Shown piece after piece: positions 30,023-42,361 of a stretch of DNA of 64,000 bases. Position 1 is the stretch's first letter. Each line of letters opens with the position of its first letter. The notes beneath the pieces were generated by a model. The model saw only the letters and a program-made list of their open reading frames with translations, had not been told where the DNA came from and did no database searches. The stretch lies in the NCBI GenBank assembly GCA_036925085.1, contig JAUPFP010000013.1, positions 3,807,155-3,871,154 on the forward strand, given 5' to 3'. The position numbers were made by a program, and so were the translations under genes. Source of the stretch: Brachycybe producta. Its lineage: Eukaryota; Arthropoda; Diplopoda; Playtdesmida; Andrognathidae.

Positions 30023-31039
30023 ATATTGTACGAATTGCTGCCATTTCAGCTAAATATATCTAAACGAATGTTTGAATTAATTTGTTGAAATGTATGTTGG
30101 TCTCTTGGGGTCAAGTTTGATCGACTTTTTTGTGGGTTCATGTCTTCTCAATGGCATTGGCGCCATTTAGATTGTTGAGAAAAGATGGTTTTAAGACTAC
30201 TTGAGCTGTCGAAAATTAAATCTCTTTCTGAAAACATTTAGGAGAATAAACCTAAGCCACAAGGATAAAGGATTTTTTTTTATTATTATGTAAGTGTTCA
30301 AAATAATGTTACAGGTTTATTTAGTCGTTCGATTTATTCTAAGTCATTTTCAACTGAAAAGTAAATATTATTTTGAAAAGAATTTTGAGAGATTCCAAGA
30401 TGGTAAATCGAAGACGTTTGACTTTTTTTTCTTCTTTTTTTTTTGAGTGAGGGTCACTTGAGTTTGTATGTTTTTTGTGGCTTTGGTCAAAGTGTATTCA
30501 GAAATAGAAGAAAATAAGATGAGAGATGGGTTCTGGTTTTCAGGTTTTTTTTTTTAAAAAAAATTGAAAGTAGAAGAAAAAACATGATGGAAGTTTGTTC
30601 TTTTATGTTCAATATTTGGAGCAAAGGAGGGAGGCTGGGAAGTATATGGAGGGAGAGAGAGACGGAGAGAGAGAGGTTTTGAGGGTTATGGTTGGATATA
30701 TTGAAAAAGACAATTTGGCGTCGATCGAGAAAAATCTTGAAAAGTGCATTCGTTTTGAAGGGCTGACCTGTCTTCAAATCGAACATTGAATATTTCACTT
30801 TTTCAAGAAAGAAAAATAAAACAGACATTTGCAATTTATACAGCCTGACAGCAAAAAAAAAAAGGAAATTTTTGGTCTGAACTTGATGTTAAACTCAGGG
30901 TCATAGTGCTCAACAATTCGACAATTGAACTTTCAAGTTAAACCTCTTTAATCATGATTCCAACATAAAGAAAACTATGTTAAAGAACAAGGCGGCATTA
31001 TCCATCAGGCTAAGTAGGCTGAATCCTATGCTGTGTAGC
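30023..31039. other. Noncoding stretch
   Basis: AT-rich, with a short purine-rich segment at 30646-30676. No gene seen. Confidence 0.45.
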
Positions 31040-31240
31040 TCTTAGAGCTATTGCAATTATGCTTTTTCTAATAAACAATCTGGTTAAAAGTTAGATGTCT
31101 CTGGTAACTAACAGTTGTCGACTGGAGTTCTAGCCTCTAACCAGTGTTTTTAATTTTAAAAAAAAACGAAACATAATTGATGGTTAGCTCTAAAGCAGAT
31201 AGTTCACAATTGGCTCGTTGCTTGTGGCTAGTTGCTTTTT
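31040..31240. repeat. Partial family C element
   Basis: Shares the central ggttaaaagttagatgtct, gagttctagcctctaacca and acaattgg blocks with the copies at 1468 and 29175. The outer ends are lost. Confidence 0.5.
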
Positions 31241-31310
31241 TTATATACATCAGGGTAGATTGATTTAAATTATTGTTTTAAAAATCAAATTATTTAAAAA
31301 AAAAGGTTAA

Positions 31311-32098
31311 GGGGCTACATTACAAAATTACTTCGAAAATTCTCCGCAAAGAGCGCTAGCATCGTTTTTCTATTGGACCCATGGACTGATAATTTAAAAA
31401 AATAAACAGTTGTGGCAATATGTTTTATTTTTCATATTTAAAGTTGTCCAATTGATATTAAGTTTTCAAAGTGCAATGTGCACCTTTAATATACGCTATC
31501 TCGTGAAACCATGACAAACAAATTGGTAAGTGCGATTCTATTTTTAAAAACTATTTCAAAATCGCGAATTTCTAACTCTTATGTTAAACTCCATTAAGTA
31601 GGCCTATGCGCTAGTAAGCAAAAAAAATCCATTAAAATGCTGGTAAAAATACGTAAAAACAATTAAAAAAAAGTAAAACACAGTGAAGCCAACACATTGG
31701 TGCACGTGTTGATTTTTTTCTGTTTTTTTTTTTAATTATTTTTACGAGCATTTTAATGGATGTTTTTTGCTTTATGGATGTTTTTTGCGCGTACTCAATG
31801 GAGTTTAACATAAGAGTTAGAAATTCGCGCTTTTGAAATAGTTTTTAAAAAACATAACCGCACTTACCAATTTTTTGTCATTCTATCACTGGATCAACAT
31901 ATATTTAAGGTGCACATTACACTTTGAACCATCAAAATTGGACAACTTTAAATATGAAAAATAAACATAATTCCGCAACTGTGTATTTTAAAAATTAACA
32001 TTTTTTCTTTAACATTGATTGGGTCTTTGGACTCAATAGAAAAACGATGCTTGCGCTCTTTGCCGAGATTTTTTGAAGTAACTTTGCAATGTAGCCTC
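31311..32098. mobile_element. Large TTAA-flanked foldback element (788 bp)
   Basis: Nearly the whole element is one imperfect inverted repeat with arms of about 360 bp. The left end GGGGCTACATTACAAAATTA mirrors the right end, read inward GAGGCTACATTGCAAAGTTA. TTAA lies on both sides (31307-31310, 32099-32102). The arms share long blocks such as aaaacgatg, ttgtccaatt-like and gttaaactccatt. No coding frame; it would form a very long RNA hairpin if transcribed. Confidence 0.8.
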
Positions 32099-32421
32099 TT
32101 AAGCAAAATTGACACTTCGTAAATTATTTGTTAGCATGTTTTCATCTAGAATATAAAGCTAAATTTGAAAAATGACTATGGTTTTTTTCCATAGAAGAGT
32201 GAGAGTACAGAAAGCTGTCGTTATCTCATAAGGACTGATAATTATGTAATCGAGAAGGTGGGATATTCTTATCTACCCACCTGCATGCGTCTTGAAAATA
32301 ATTGTTGTTTTTCCTATGAAAGGATGTTTTTCTTGTTACTAGATGTCGCTGTCAGGTAATCTATGTGTACGGTGCCTATAGTAATTAGAAAACATAAAGA
32401 GAGACATTCTCAAATGTTTTC

Positions 32422-32616
32422 AAAGGCAATTAGAAAACGGGATGAACAGAAGTTGGCTCCGCCCTTTTTATGACGAATGGTAACTTCTAATTGGTTTGTT
32501 GTCTAGTCTGACATCCCTTTTCAACATTGAACCACACAACAAACCAATTAGAATTCGCCATTCGTCATAAGAAGGGCGGAGCCAACTTCTGTATGTCCCG
32601 ATTTCTAATTGCCTGT
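32422..32616. mobile_element. MULE-like foldback MITE, family A copy 2
   Basis: 195 bp with ends AAAGGCAATTAG and CTAATTGCCTGT. An exact 9-bp duplication AATGTTTTC lies at 32413-32421 and 32617-32625. Inner arms carry gaacagaagttggc and gccaacttctgt. Confidence 0.85.
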
Positions 32617-33049
32617 AATGTTTTCTACCAAATGTTGTAAACAACTAGAAGCTTGTTTTTTGTCGTTCTGAAATAAGTCAAAAATGCACCTCATAGTTTT
32701 CAGTTTTTATTTAAATTTGCTGGGGACATTTTTATAATATGTAAAATATTGCAATACATGTACATATAAACACAAATTTTTCATTTTCTCATTTCTCAGT
32801 TGTTTGCAAGTGTTTTTACATTGGCTGCGTGAAACAAAGCTGTGTTGTTCCTACTGTATATTGTAGCATATGTACGTGTATGTTTTTTTTTTCTATTTAG
32901 AATCTACTACGAGCGTAGAATTCCCATCGGCTTCGAGATAAAGCTTCTAGAATGAGAAAACTTTTTGTTTTCTAGTCTTGTAAAATGCATGTGCTAGAAA
33001 AGGATCATGTGATAGGTCTAAGGCAATTCTCAGGTGTTAGTGGTTTGTA

Positions 33050-33686
33050 GCATAAAAATTTTGCTCCCGGTTTTTGGGCTATTTTCTTAATTTAATCATT
33101 CTATTCAAGTTTAATCTTAGGTGATTTAAATAGAACTAAGTGTGCTGAACACGTTGCAGCAATCTTTTTTGAAATTAGTCAAGTAGTTTTTAAGCTATAA
33201 CGTTTTTTAAGAAAAACGCCATTTATGCTTGAAAATTTTCTTTGTTTGCCGCCATCTTGGAAACCACATTTTTAGTTTTTTCCTCTCTTTGCTTTCGGTT
33301 TTTGGCCATTTAAACTAACTCACTTTTGACATCCAAGTTAAATCTTCACTGTTCCTGATAGTATTTGGCCTGCTGAACATGTTTCTGGAATCGGATTTTA
33401 ATTTGGATAAGTTAATTAGATTCTCTGTCTTTTTTATTTTTTGTAAAAGGTGCCATTTTTACCATTTTTTTGTTTCACAAATATTTCTTTAGTTTTGAGA
33501 TGGTTTTATTATTGAATCTGATAGAACTTTGTCTGCTGAAGATGCTGGTAAAATCAGAATTGGAATCAGATTAGTACTTTTTGAGTTATTACTATTTTTC
33601 AAAAAACGATCTTTTTTTTGTTTTCTTTCTGTTTTGGTTCACTTACAAGCTTAATTTTTGGGCTCATTTGGTTTTTGTTTTTAGTA
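33050..33686 (+). repeat. 5' UTR monomer repeats of a LINE
   Basis: Three to four degenerate units precede ORF1. Each has a ctgctgaa core (about 33139, 33370, 33533), a ggtttttgg block (33069, 33295) and a pyrimidine-rich stretch. Spacings are about 228 and 163 bases. Tandem 5' UTR units often act as LINE promoters; here the function is inferred from position only. Confidence 0.5.
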
Positions 33687-34691
33687 ATGGGTTTTGTTAG
33701 TAAGGCTCAGCTAAGGCAGGAAGTGGCATGGCTTCAGGCAGAGGTGTCTTTGCTGAGGGAAATGTTAGCTGTATTTGAGGCTGGCCCTTTCCCTAGTGAA
33801 GAGCCTGTGTCTGCTGCCATGCAAGTTAGGTTAACACCAGTTAGGTTAACACCAGTTAGGTTTGCACCAGGAGGCTAGGATGGGAGGTGTGGTTAAGGGG
33901 CTAAGCTAGTTGGGGTCCCTTTAGTGTCACCCAGGACTCTTATATGTAATAGATTTGATGCATTTGGGAAGGTCTCTAGGACCCAAGAGAAATCTGTAAG
34001 ATATGTAGGTGGGAAAAAGGGGCTAGGGTGTCCTGTATGATAAGGAGGGTGAGGTTTAATTGTGAAGAATAGAAAAATGGCTAAGACTAGATCGGTTGTC
34101 ATTGTTGGTGACAGTAATGTGAGGCATATCGATAGGTGGGCTGTCCCCAAAGGAAATGCCAGGGAAAATGTTAGTGTGGCATGCTTACCAGGGGCTAGAG
34201 AGCAGCATATAAGTATAATGATATGGGGTGAAACTGCAGATGAGGTGCTAGTGGTGTTGCATGTAGGTGCTAATGATCTATGTAGACCTAGTGGCTCAGA
34301 AGTTTTTGATAAGTTAGTTAGCTTAGCTCAACATACAGTTAGCTCTAGGGTGGGGTTAAGGAGTGTGTTAGTGCAATCCCAGAGAGGGTGGATAGAGGAA
34401 ACTTACGTCTTCCACAGGGCCCGGTGGGTTAATGGCAGATTAGTGGAGGCTTGTAATTGGGTGAGGGTTCAGGTAATTGAGTGGAGAGCAGCTTTGGTAG
34501 GTTTCAGGGGTGAATGGAGTTATGATGGGGTGCATTTTAACACTCGTACTGTAGTAGTTGGTAAAAAGATAGGAGAATTTGTTGGTAGTTTTTTAGTGCA
34601 GTGTTGGACCTGTGGGTGGTATTGGAGAAAGAGGATTATTGCTATGAATGATGTTAATAACCTTTTTCAGGAATTAATGCTGAGAGGATGA
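33687..34691 (+). pseudogene. CR1-group LINE ORF1: coiled coil plus SGNH-esterase domain, with internal stops
   Basis: One reading frame runs from Met at 33687 to the stop at 34689-34691 but is broken by five stops between 33876 and 34052. The first part (about 60 residues) has a Leu-rich coiled coil and a short repeat, VRLTPVRLTPVRF. After a still coding-like middle comes an SGNH hydrolase domain with GDSN (block I), VGAND (block III) and DGVHF (block V), so Ser, Asn, Asp and His of the catalytic set survive. Such esterase domains are known from ORF1 of CR1/L2-group LINEs, where ORF1 binds the element RNA. The stops show a decayed copy. Confidence 0.75.
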
Positions 34692-35053
34692 CAGGGTCCT
34701 GCAGAATTCTCGCTCAACCTCAAGTTGTGACTGCAAATCCCTGTTCTAGAGATGCTGCAGTGAAAGGAAATTTTTCACATGGGTCAGTTATAAATAAAAA
34801 TATGAAAATCATGGATGTAAATTGCAGAAGTTTGTGGAGAAAGGTACCTGACTTTTTTGTTGCCATTGAAGAATGAGACTGTCAAATAATACTTGGAACT
34901 GAGTCATGGCTGGATGACAATGTTAGCAATGGAAAGGTGTTTCCATTTAACTTTGCACTATATTGTAGGGGCAGGGTGGGGCATACTGGTGGTGGAGTTT
35001 TTATAGCAGTTTTGCTTAACAGCCAAAGGGAACAGGCATTTTAGACTGTGTGT
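34688..35053 (+). pseudogene. LINE ORF2 N-terminal fragment (APE-type endonuclease)
   Basis: The ATG at 34688 overlaps the ORF1 stop as ATGA. The frame reads through an MDVNCRSLWRKVPDF block, then after one TGA (34874-34876) a TESWLDDNVSNGKVFPF block and GGGVFIAV, ending at TAG 35051-35053. These are the first motifs of the apurinic-like endonuclease that nicks target DNA. The rest of ORF2, including reverse transcriptase, is absent, so the element is cut off at its 3' side. Confidence 0.75.
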
Positions 35054-35989
35054 GAGGTAGTTTGCTGCAGTGTGGAGCTGCTCTTTTAGTATTTTTCATC
35101 ATTTTGAAGTTACTAATGATGGGCAGCTAGCTATCCGTGACCCATAAGCAACATACTGTACACTTGAGCACTGCATTATGCTTTGAATACTAACTAGTAA
35201 CTACACTTTGCATACCTTGTGGAAAAGTGACATAACAGTAATGGCCTGATGAAAAGGTGAATTGTTGTGGTAGTTAATGCTAAACTTATTCTAAATTCAT
35301 TTATTCAAGGGTATCTGACGTCCTTTTCGTCACACTAATCTGTTTTCCATAAGTTGTGAGCTACGTAGACATGGCCTGAGTATTAGTCCAAGTGTGCATT
35401 GAGATGCAGGGGTACATTGCAGTTTAGGTCAGCACAGCCTGCACAGCACAGCCTACACCAGCCCAGGTTTCTGTATCCACAATTAATGCACACATTATAG
35501 GACATATCAGTAATATCTCGCACAGTCCCTGTGCCAGGCAGTGTCCGAGACACAGTTTCGTGTGAAACGTGTTAGCAATGTAGATTATTTCATATACTAC
35601 AGTACACATCTAAATCAAATAATTCCGCCATAATTAAGATACATGGGTTTCCAGGTAAAAGTGAGCCACTGAAGAGTACTCTTCTTCACCCAGATATGCA
35701 TGACACGTTTTTAATGGGTGCACTGAACCTGAACTGGACAGTCCTGTGAAAGCCTGACGAGATCTGTACCGCTGTGTGCTGTGCCTGTGTGCTTTTAGGA
35801 ATGGATCACACATGCTGAAAAACCACCAGCAAATAGAAATAGAATAAAGTCTCAGTAATATTTCTGTGTTCCTTTGTACTGAAAAACGAGTCAAAAGATA
35901 TATGGCGCTTCTGGTAAATGCCTTACAGAGTGGGATCAAGTTGGATTTTTTGGTGATCTTTCCCATGCAAGAAAAAGTATAAACAAATC
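35054..35989. other. Noncoding stretch
   Basis: Slightly less AT-rich than its surroundings. The part at about 35800-35960 shares cacacatgctgaaaa and tatggcgctt-like blocks with 43880-44110 (a dispersed repeat). No gene recognised. Confidence 0.4.
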
Positions 35990-35992
35990 AGT

Positions 35993-36147
35993 CACTACTA
36001 CGACTACTACTACATCTACTACTATTACTAATACCACTAGGCCTACTACTAAACCTACTACTACCTTTAGGCCTACTGCTAAATAACTGCTAAAAAACTA
36101 CTACTACTACTATTACTACTACTACTAATAATAATAATAATAATAAA
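35993..36147. repeat. (CTA)n/(ATA)n trinucleotide repeat
   Basis: Imperfect CTA/ACT units interrupted by aggcctactg-like steps, ending in about eight AAT units. Confidence 0.9.
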
Positions 36148-37045
36148 TTATATAGGAAAGAATTGCGTGTTTTTCTGACTAGAGGCAATAGAAAATTGAA
36201 CTATTGTCTCCATAGACTTATCGGAAACCTTGAAGAAAATGTATTTATTCTATTCATGTTCTATTATTATTCAGATATAATAAAGGCGTGTGTGTATGGA
36301 AAGAGCATACATATGTATAGTTATATATAGATGCCAGTGGGATTCAACCGAAATAGCGTTTGTATATATAAAAAAATATATACATAGTTTACATAACACA
36401 CTGAGGTTTTTTTATTATTATTTTTAGTATTATGCACTGGCCACATTTTTGAATGTCCTTCCAGCTTTTTTGGTCTGTTTTATGCTACTAGCCATAAGAA
36501 ACTGCAGTAAAGTTGAGCATGCACATATGTGATGGTTTATTAAAAAAAAACAGATTGAAAAATACAGAATAAGGCCCTACAGTGAGTTTGCATTTTTCTC
36601 TTTTCAGCTTAGAGTTATATAGCTTGAAATTGCATGTTATTTTAAAGGCGAATTTAGAAGTCCACTAAAGCTGAACGTTTTCGTGCTGAAGATATGAATG
36701 TAGTGGCATCTGCATCAAAGCTATCAATGGCTTAGCCTGCAGATTTACCAGTTAAAGTGAACATACGCGATCCGATTTATTGGAATCAATGGTGTTGAAA
36801 TAAACCAAGATGTTCAACATGAACATGTCCACGTCGGTACATTGGCATGCTTATGTGCGTCCGACAAAGCATTTGTCACCTAGTAGCAGTACAAAATATC
36901 AGGATATTTTATGAATTCAACTTTGACTTTAGATATTCTAATTTGTACTTGCTTCTGATTGGCTATAAGCTTTACAATGCTGTATTTTGCTGGATTGAAG
37001 AAGAGCAGGTCCTACTTTTGGTTGGCTATGTCGTATGTTGCATCC
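36148..37045. other. Noncoding stretch
   Basis: AT-rich with TA runs near 36315-36385. Nothing recognised. Confidence 0.45.
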
Positions 37046-37139
37046 AACACAGTTTTATTTAGTCATACAAGATCTAATTTGTTGGTTTTTAACTTAAAAC
37101 CAATACATTAGATCTTGTATGACTAAATAAATCTGTGTT
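37046..37139. repeat. Long near-perfect hairpin (94 bp)
   Basis: The arms aacacag...agtcatacaagatctaat and attagatcttgtatgact...ctgtgtt pair for nearly 40 bases around a central aacttaa-containing loop. The family is unknown; it could be a small MITE or an RNA-forming hairpin. Confidence 0.7.
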
Positions 37140-39127
37140 AATATTTTTAACAATGTTGATTTTAATAAATCGAACTGTGTATGTCCACCTTTAACTGAAT
37201 ATGCAAAACTTGGCTAGTGTGGAACCAGTATGCGAACAAACGGAACACTCTGCACAAAACATAACATTTTCATCTTATGCACACTAGTAAAATGACCTTA
37301 AAATGACCTTAAAATTTGATCTTATCAAATGCAGTACAATTGTATATTTGTTGTTGTTCTTTCTGAACACATTCTGTATACAGAATATGTAGTGATATGA
37401 TAACTTATCTAGTAGGATGACGATTTCACACTATTGTGCGAAATCCATTTTCACTCTTACTATCTGTCTCATTGCTTCTTTTTTTGATCTTCTTGGATGG
37501 CATTATGGCCACTAGGGTGTTCATTTCAACCAGAGTATCTGCTTACTAATAGATGTCGACAGTTTCTATCAGTCTCTATGTGAAAGTCCATTGGATTTGA
37601 CTTGAGGGCTGTTATATACATACAGTATATATACTGTATAATGTACATGTATATTTGCCCTCAGGTGGCATCTCAGTTAATGGTGTTAACAGTGATGGCA
37701 CTGAAAATGTGTTCATTCAATGACATTGGTTCACTCTAAATGGATGGAGGCATATGAATCTATCTCGCACAATATAATGTATACTTAGCATTTGTATATA
37801 CAGTATATACCACATCCACTACTTGCTAGTATCAACAGGTTTTGTTGCCTCGTTTATCAAATACCGTGATGATAAACATTAATGGAGAATATATATATAT
37901 ATATGTTAAAATATACACGTATTATAATGTATACTGTTGCAGGCATTTATGTATAATTACATTCTAAAACATAACAGTTTATTTTACTGACAAATGCTAC
38001 TACTAAATGTTATCTCGAGTAACAGGAAATTGGTTCTGTATGAGTCTAAAAAAATCATCTTTCAGATTGCTTTGCATCATTTTTTTTTACATATTTATCG
38101 CTCATCTTGAGCAATTCATTTCCTTGTTCACATCAATGAACGCAACTGATGCAAAGAAAAATGAACGGACTTCCAATATTGTTAGTTGGAGAAAGATAAA
38201 GATATTTATTTATAAACTCGAGCAAAACATTATGCAATTATATTATTGTAACTGCTGTTTGTTTGTTTGTTCGTTTTTTGTATATTTTTTAGCTTATAAA
38301 TAGCAAATTATTCAATTTATAACACTGATTTAATTTATATGCTATAGGAAAAGTGAAAAATTAGTTATTTTGTACAGTTGCGAGACAATTTGCAAAATCT
38401 GCGCAAGAAAAAAGTGTTAATGCATTGCGTAAGAAATTCTATAAAGGAAATACGTTGGATATGTGTTCAATTAACGTTTTTTTTAAAGCGATTTCAAAAG
38501 CTTGCTTTGTTGTATGAGCCATAATTCATGTCAAAAGGATGCAATTTCTTTAGTTGCTTCCGGTGACTTACACAATTAATTGAGTTTTTGTTGATTAATA
38601 TATATATATATATATATATATGTATATTGTATTTTTATTTGCATTAAAGTTTAGGCCTTAAGAATCCAAGTAGATTATTTATTTTGTCCCTGTAGCGTTA
38701 GTTGGCGCCACTAGCCCTCCCATAGAAATGTACCGATGCTCTTCAACTCTGACTCACCTTCCTTTTTTCTGCACGTGGCAAACTTTTAATTGCGTCATCG
38801 CTATTTCTACACGTGCTCTCTCTTCACTTCTATGTTCTGGGTTAAGTTTGTCACGTGTTGATAATTAAGGTTGTTTTGGACGTTTTTAGAGCTAAAAGGA
38901 GGCTGCATTCTATTTCAACTAATTGGCGACGAATGTAGTTTGTCACCTATGGAGGTTGCAGACGCCGTCTACCTTGCATTTACACAAGTATTTTTATATG
39001 GAGCCCTCTTAATGATTAGTTGAGTTTTTGTTTTAAATGGTTTGACATGGACTGTTAAACATATATAGACAGACCCTTATTATTCATCAGAAACAATAGA
39101 TAGTGCACAAGGCTTGGCCTAAGGCTT
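37140..39127. other. Noncoding stretch with (TA)n
   Basis: Short (TA)n at about 37890-37905 and 38599-38622. The segment 38690-38990 is less AT-rich than the rest and might hold an exon or regulatory element, but no frame supports this. Confidence 0.4.
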
Positions 39128-39200
39128 GCAAAACTTTTTTGTTCAGGAATAATAAAAGTCGAAAATGTCGACTTTTATTATTCCTGAACAAAAGTTTTGC
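39128..39200. repeat. Long near-perfect hairpin (73 bp)
   Basis: The arms of 33-35 bases (gcaaaac...aataaaagtcga and its complement) differ only by two extra T in the left arm. The loop is 5 bases. Suitable size for a small-RNA precursor, but the pairing is almost perfect, more like a young inverted repeat. Confidence 0.75.
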
Positions 39201-41139
39201 AGAGGATCTACGAAGACAAATATGCCTATGGCCTACGAGAGTCTTAATGCTGCCCTGCACTTATAAAATGAATTACCTATTAGATAGATTGTTTCATTTT
39301 ACAGTTTTACACATTGCGAACATCGCCATAAATTGAAGCAAATTTACTACCAAATCAGTGGGGTATTTTTTTTTGCATATTGCTTAAGTAATTGTACATA
39401 ATAACTGATTCTTTACTTTAGCCGTAACATACAACATATATGTACATATGTTACATGATAAGAAAGCCTTCTTCACTTTTGTAAGCATGAAATTGGGATA
39501 GGATTTTTTTTATCCTGTTTTGCATTTAAAATTCAATGCGTCATCCCCTTAAGCTAGAAACTCGTAAGTGGATGCTAACCAGGCAATCTGTCCTCTTTTC
39601 ATGCAAATTCCTTTTTTTTTGTATTTTGCTCCTTGTTGTCATACTGGAAAAACAGGAGAAAAAGAATAAGATATCGAATTTTTTTTGGAGGGGGGGGGGG
39701 GGGGCGGGGGAGTGTGTACTGAGGAGAGGTCTCAAATTAGGCATCTACACATGAGTTATTATAGAAACTTGTAGTTTGTGGAATGAATTTCACGTCCCTT
39801 AGTTGTAATTTGAATACCCATTTTCGTAAATAAACATATATAATTCCTATTATCAATCATTCTGTTTCCATCCTTATGATCATCATCATTATTATTATTA
39901 TTATTATGATAATTTTCATTATTATTATTATGATTATCATTATGCAAATGGTGAGGTGACCCCATTTGAAAAGTACTATACATGTTGCACAAATACAGAC
40001 TCATATTTTTCTATGTGTCAGTTTTGTGAACTTGCAGGAATTCTCACATGACGATGTCTTATTATCTTCCATCGTCATGATTATGAGTATTTCATAAACA
40101 AGTGTCATAAACAATTTTTTTATGAGTGAAAAGGGTCAACAATTTTTCATATTTGTTTTTTTTTTCTAAGATAAATTAGAATGAATTGTTGTTATGCATT
40201 TCAAATTATATATGCTCAATTTGAAAGAGTGAGGGGTGTGGAGCAACTCTTCATAGTTTTTAGTGTGTATTTAATTATAGTTATAGCCTACATAACTAAT
40301 TCTATATATAAACTACTGTATAGAAATTGTCAGAAAAGAATTAAACATACTGTATAATATGTAAGCCTATAGTAAAATGTAGTTAGGTAAATAAAGATAT
40401 GAATATATGTCCCATTAGCACATATTGATAAGAATGAAAGTACTTTTGAATGGGTTATTCTGTAATGTACAGACATTGTAATAGGGGGGGGGGTATACAT
40501 TTTTTATATAATATGTTTAAAAGAGGACTTGTAGAGCTAAGTCTCATTTGTGTTAAGATTCCAAAACATGTAGGAAAATTTAAGGTTTTCAAATAGTAAA
40601 TTGTGAAAGTGTGTTTTGTGTGTGAGGAGTGTTTGTCTCGTCTCCATCAAGATTGGGAAGTATGTTGGGAAGAGATGAGAAAAAGAGAGAGGGAGAGAAA
40701 GATATATGAGGGAGAAGAGAGAGAGAGAGATGGGAAAAGAGAGAGAGGGAAAGAGAGATGAAAACGAATCATGGTTTTTTGTGCTTCTTCTGTTCGTGTA
40801 GTTTTGCGATATCGATCGCAATTTGATGGAGTAAAATTTGTCTTTGATGAGGCTTTGAATATGGAAGACGTGATTTTTTTTTACTATGTTCCTTGTTATT
40901 AGGATATGGATGAAGAAGGAAGAAAGGAAATAAATGGGGAAAAGAAAGTGAAAAAAAAATACTGAAGATGAATAATATAAACTGACATAGTGTGACAATC
41001 GTGTAGAATTTGTAGATGAATTTATAAAGTGTTTATTTCAGCTTAGAAACCATGTAGTTCACCACAAAAAAGGGACTTAAATTATTTCTGGACTTTTCTT
41101 GCAATTTCGAATTGTACAATTAATTGTCACATGACTTAA
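39201..41139. other. Noncoding stretch with (ATT)n, poly-G and (GA)n
   Basis: A G-run lies at 39690-39710, ATT/ATC trinucleotides at 39879-39945 (giving an Asn/His-rich false frame), another G-run at 40484-40493 and GA-rich DNA at 40680-40760. No gene seen. Confidence 0.5.
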
Positions 41140-41610
41140 AGCCCGTTATACACTATCAAGTAGTTCTTAAATAAATGTATAAATTAATTTATAAATGTGT
41201 ATAACGACGTGAATGTTAAATTATATTATTTGTTCAAAGTTGCATTAATTTAGAAGATGTTCTATTTTTCTTAAATGATCACGTCAACTAGAGCACTTTT
41301 TCACGGTCAGCATCATTCTTATGTAATTTACAAAGCTATATACGATGTGCTCTGCAACATATGTAGCACACCTCTCCTCCCAATTCTCTTGTTTAGAAGG
41401 TCACAAGGTTAAATATATGATAAACTGTCACTACGCACTGTTCTGCGCACATTTTTAAGGTAAAAATGTTCGAAAACTTTTACAAGTGTATAACTGCCGA
41501 TTGATACTTATAAATTAATTTATATATTTTATGTACGAAATCATTCACGAAAACATTCATTATTTAATTGACACAAAAATGCAAGTAAACATTGTAGGTG
41601 TATAACGGGC
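41140..41610. mobile_element. TTAA-flanked foldback MITE (471 bp)
   Basis: The ends AGCCCGTTATACAC and GTGTATAACGGGC lie between TTAA at 41136-41139 and 41611-41614. Inner inverted blocks are ataaattaatttata and its mirror. Noncoding. Confidence 0.75.
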
Positions 41611-42194
41611 TTAAGACTGTCTTGTTTTGACTTTTATTCATAACTAACTAGCAAGTTAAGAAAAACTAAAACTCATTATTGAAGCTATAATTTAAAGTTA
41701 AAACCAATGTTCCCGATATGTAAAAAAGACAGGTGAAAATATCATTTATCCTTATCAATTTTTTGTAAGTGGAGTTATGCAAAACACAAAGGTTCTGGTG
41801 AAGCGAAAGCAAGGTTTTCCGCCAGAAAATTAAAAAAAAAATTAATAAGTTATGAGATTGCAAGATGCATAAATAGAATAGTTTCTTAAAATAATTTTTA
41901 TTGGGCAAACAGGTACTGACAAAAGGGGAGGGTGCTTGCAAAAGGAAAATTAATAATTTTAAGGTGGCTGAATAGATATTTTTATTTTTTTGTTGCAAAG
42001 GAAAACAGAAAGCTGAGGGAACCTCATTTTATTTATTTATTTTTGTAGCTTTTCTTCTGTTTTTTTACGCATGCGGAATCCAAGCCTTAAGAGTACAACT
42101 TTGAAAGAACAAATTCAAAATTTATTAGAAACAGAAAAACGTAATAAAAATGTAAATAAATAAACGTAATAAAATTGTTATGATTTTCTAAGAA
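41611..42194. other. AT-rich noncoding stretch
   Basis: Nothing recognised. Confidence 0.45.
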
Positions 42195-42291
42195 AATAAA
42201 CATTTTATGACAGTTTGAAAATGGAAGTAATGATTTAAAAATGAAATACTCCATTTTCAAACTACCATAAAATGTTCATTGTCATAAAAAT
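42195..42291. repeat. Hairpin repeat (tatgacagtttgaaaa arms)
   Basis: Arms around aacattttatgacagtttga and tcaaactaccataaaatgtt are inverted, with an inner atggaagta/tactccat block. A related pair of arms occurs at about 62645-62740. Confidence 0.6.
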
Positions 42292-42361
42292 TGTTGTGCT
42301 TGATTTCTGGACTCTTCTAGTTTCTAGCACAATTTGAATTTTTTTTTCAAACTTGGCTTTC

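Noticed and set aside
38690-38990. Possible exon or CpG-like promoter in a less AT-rich segment
   Set aside because: No convincing frame, splice sites or promoter motif.
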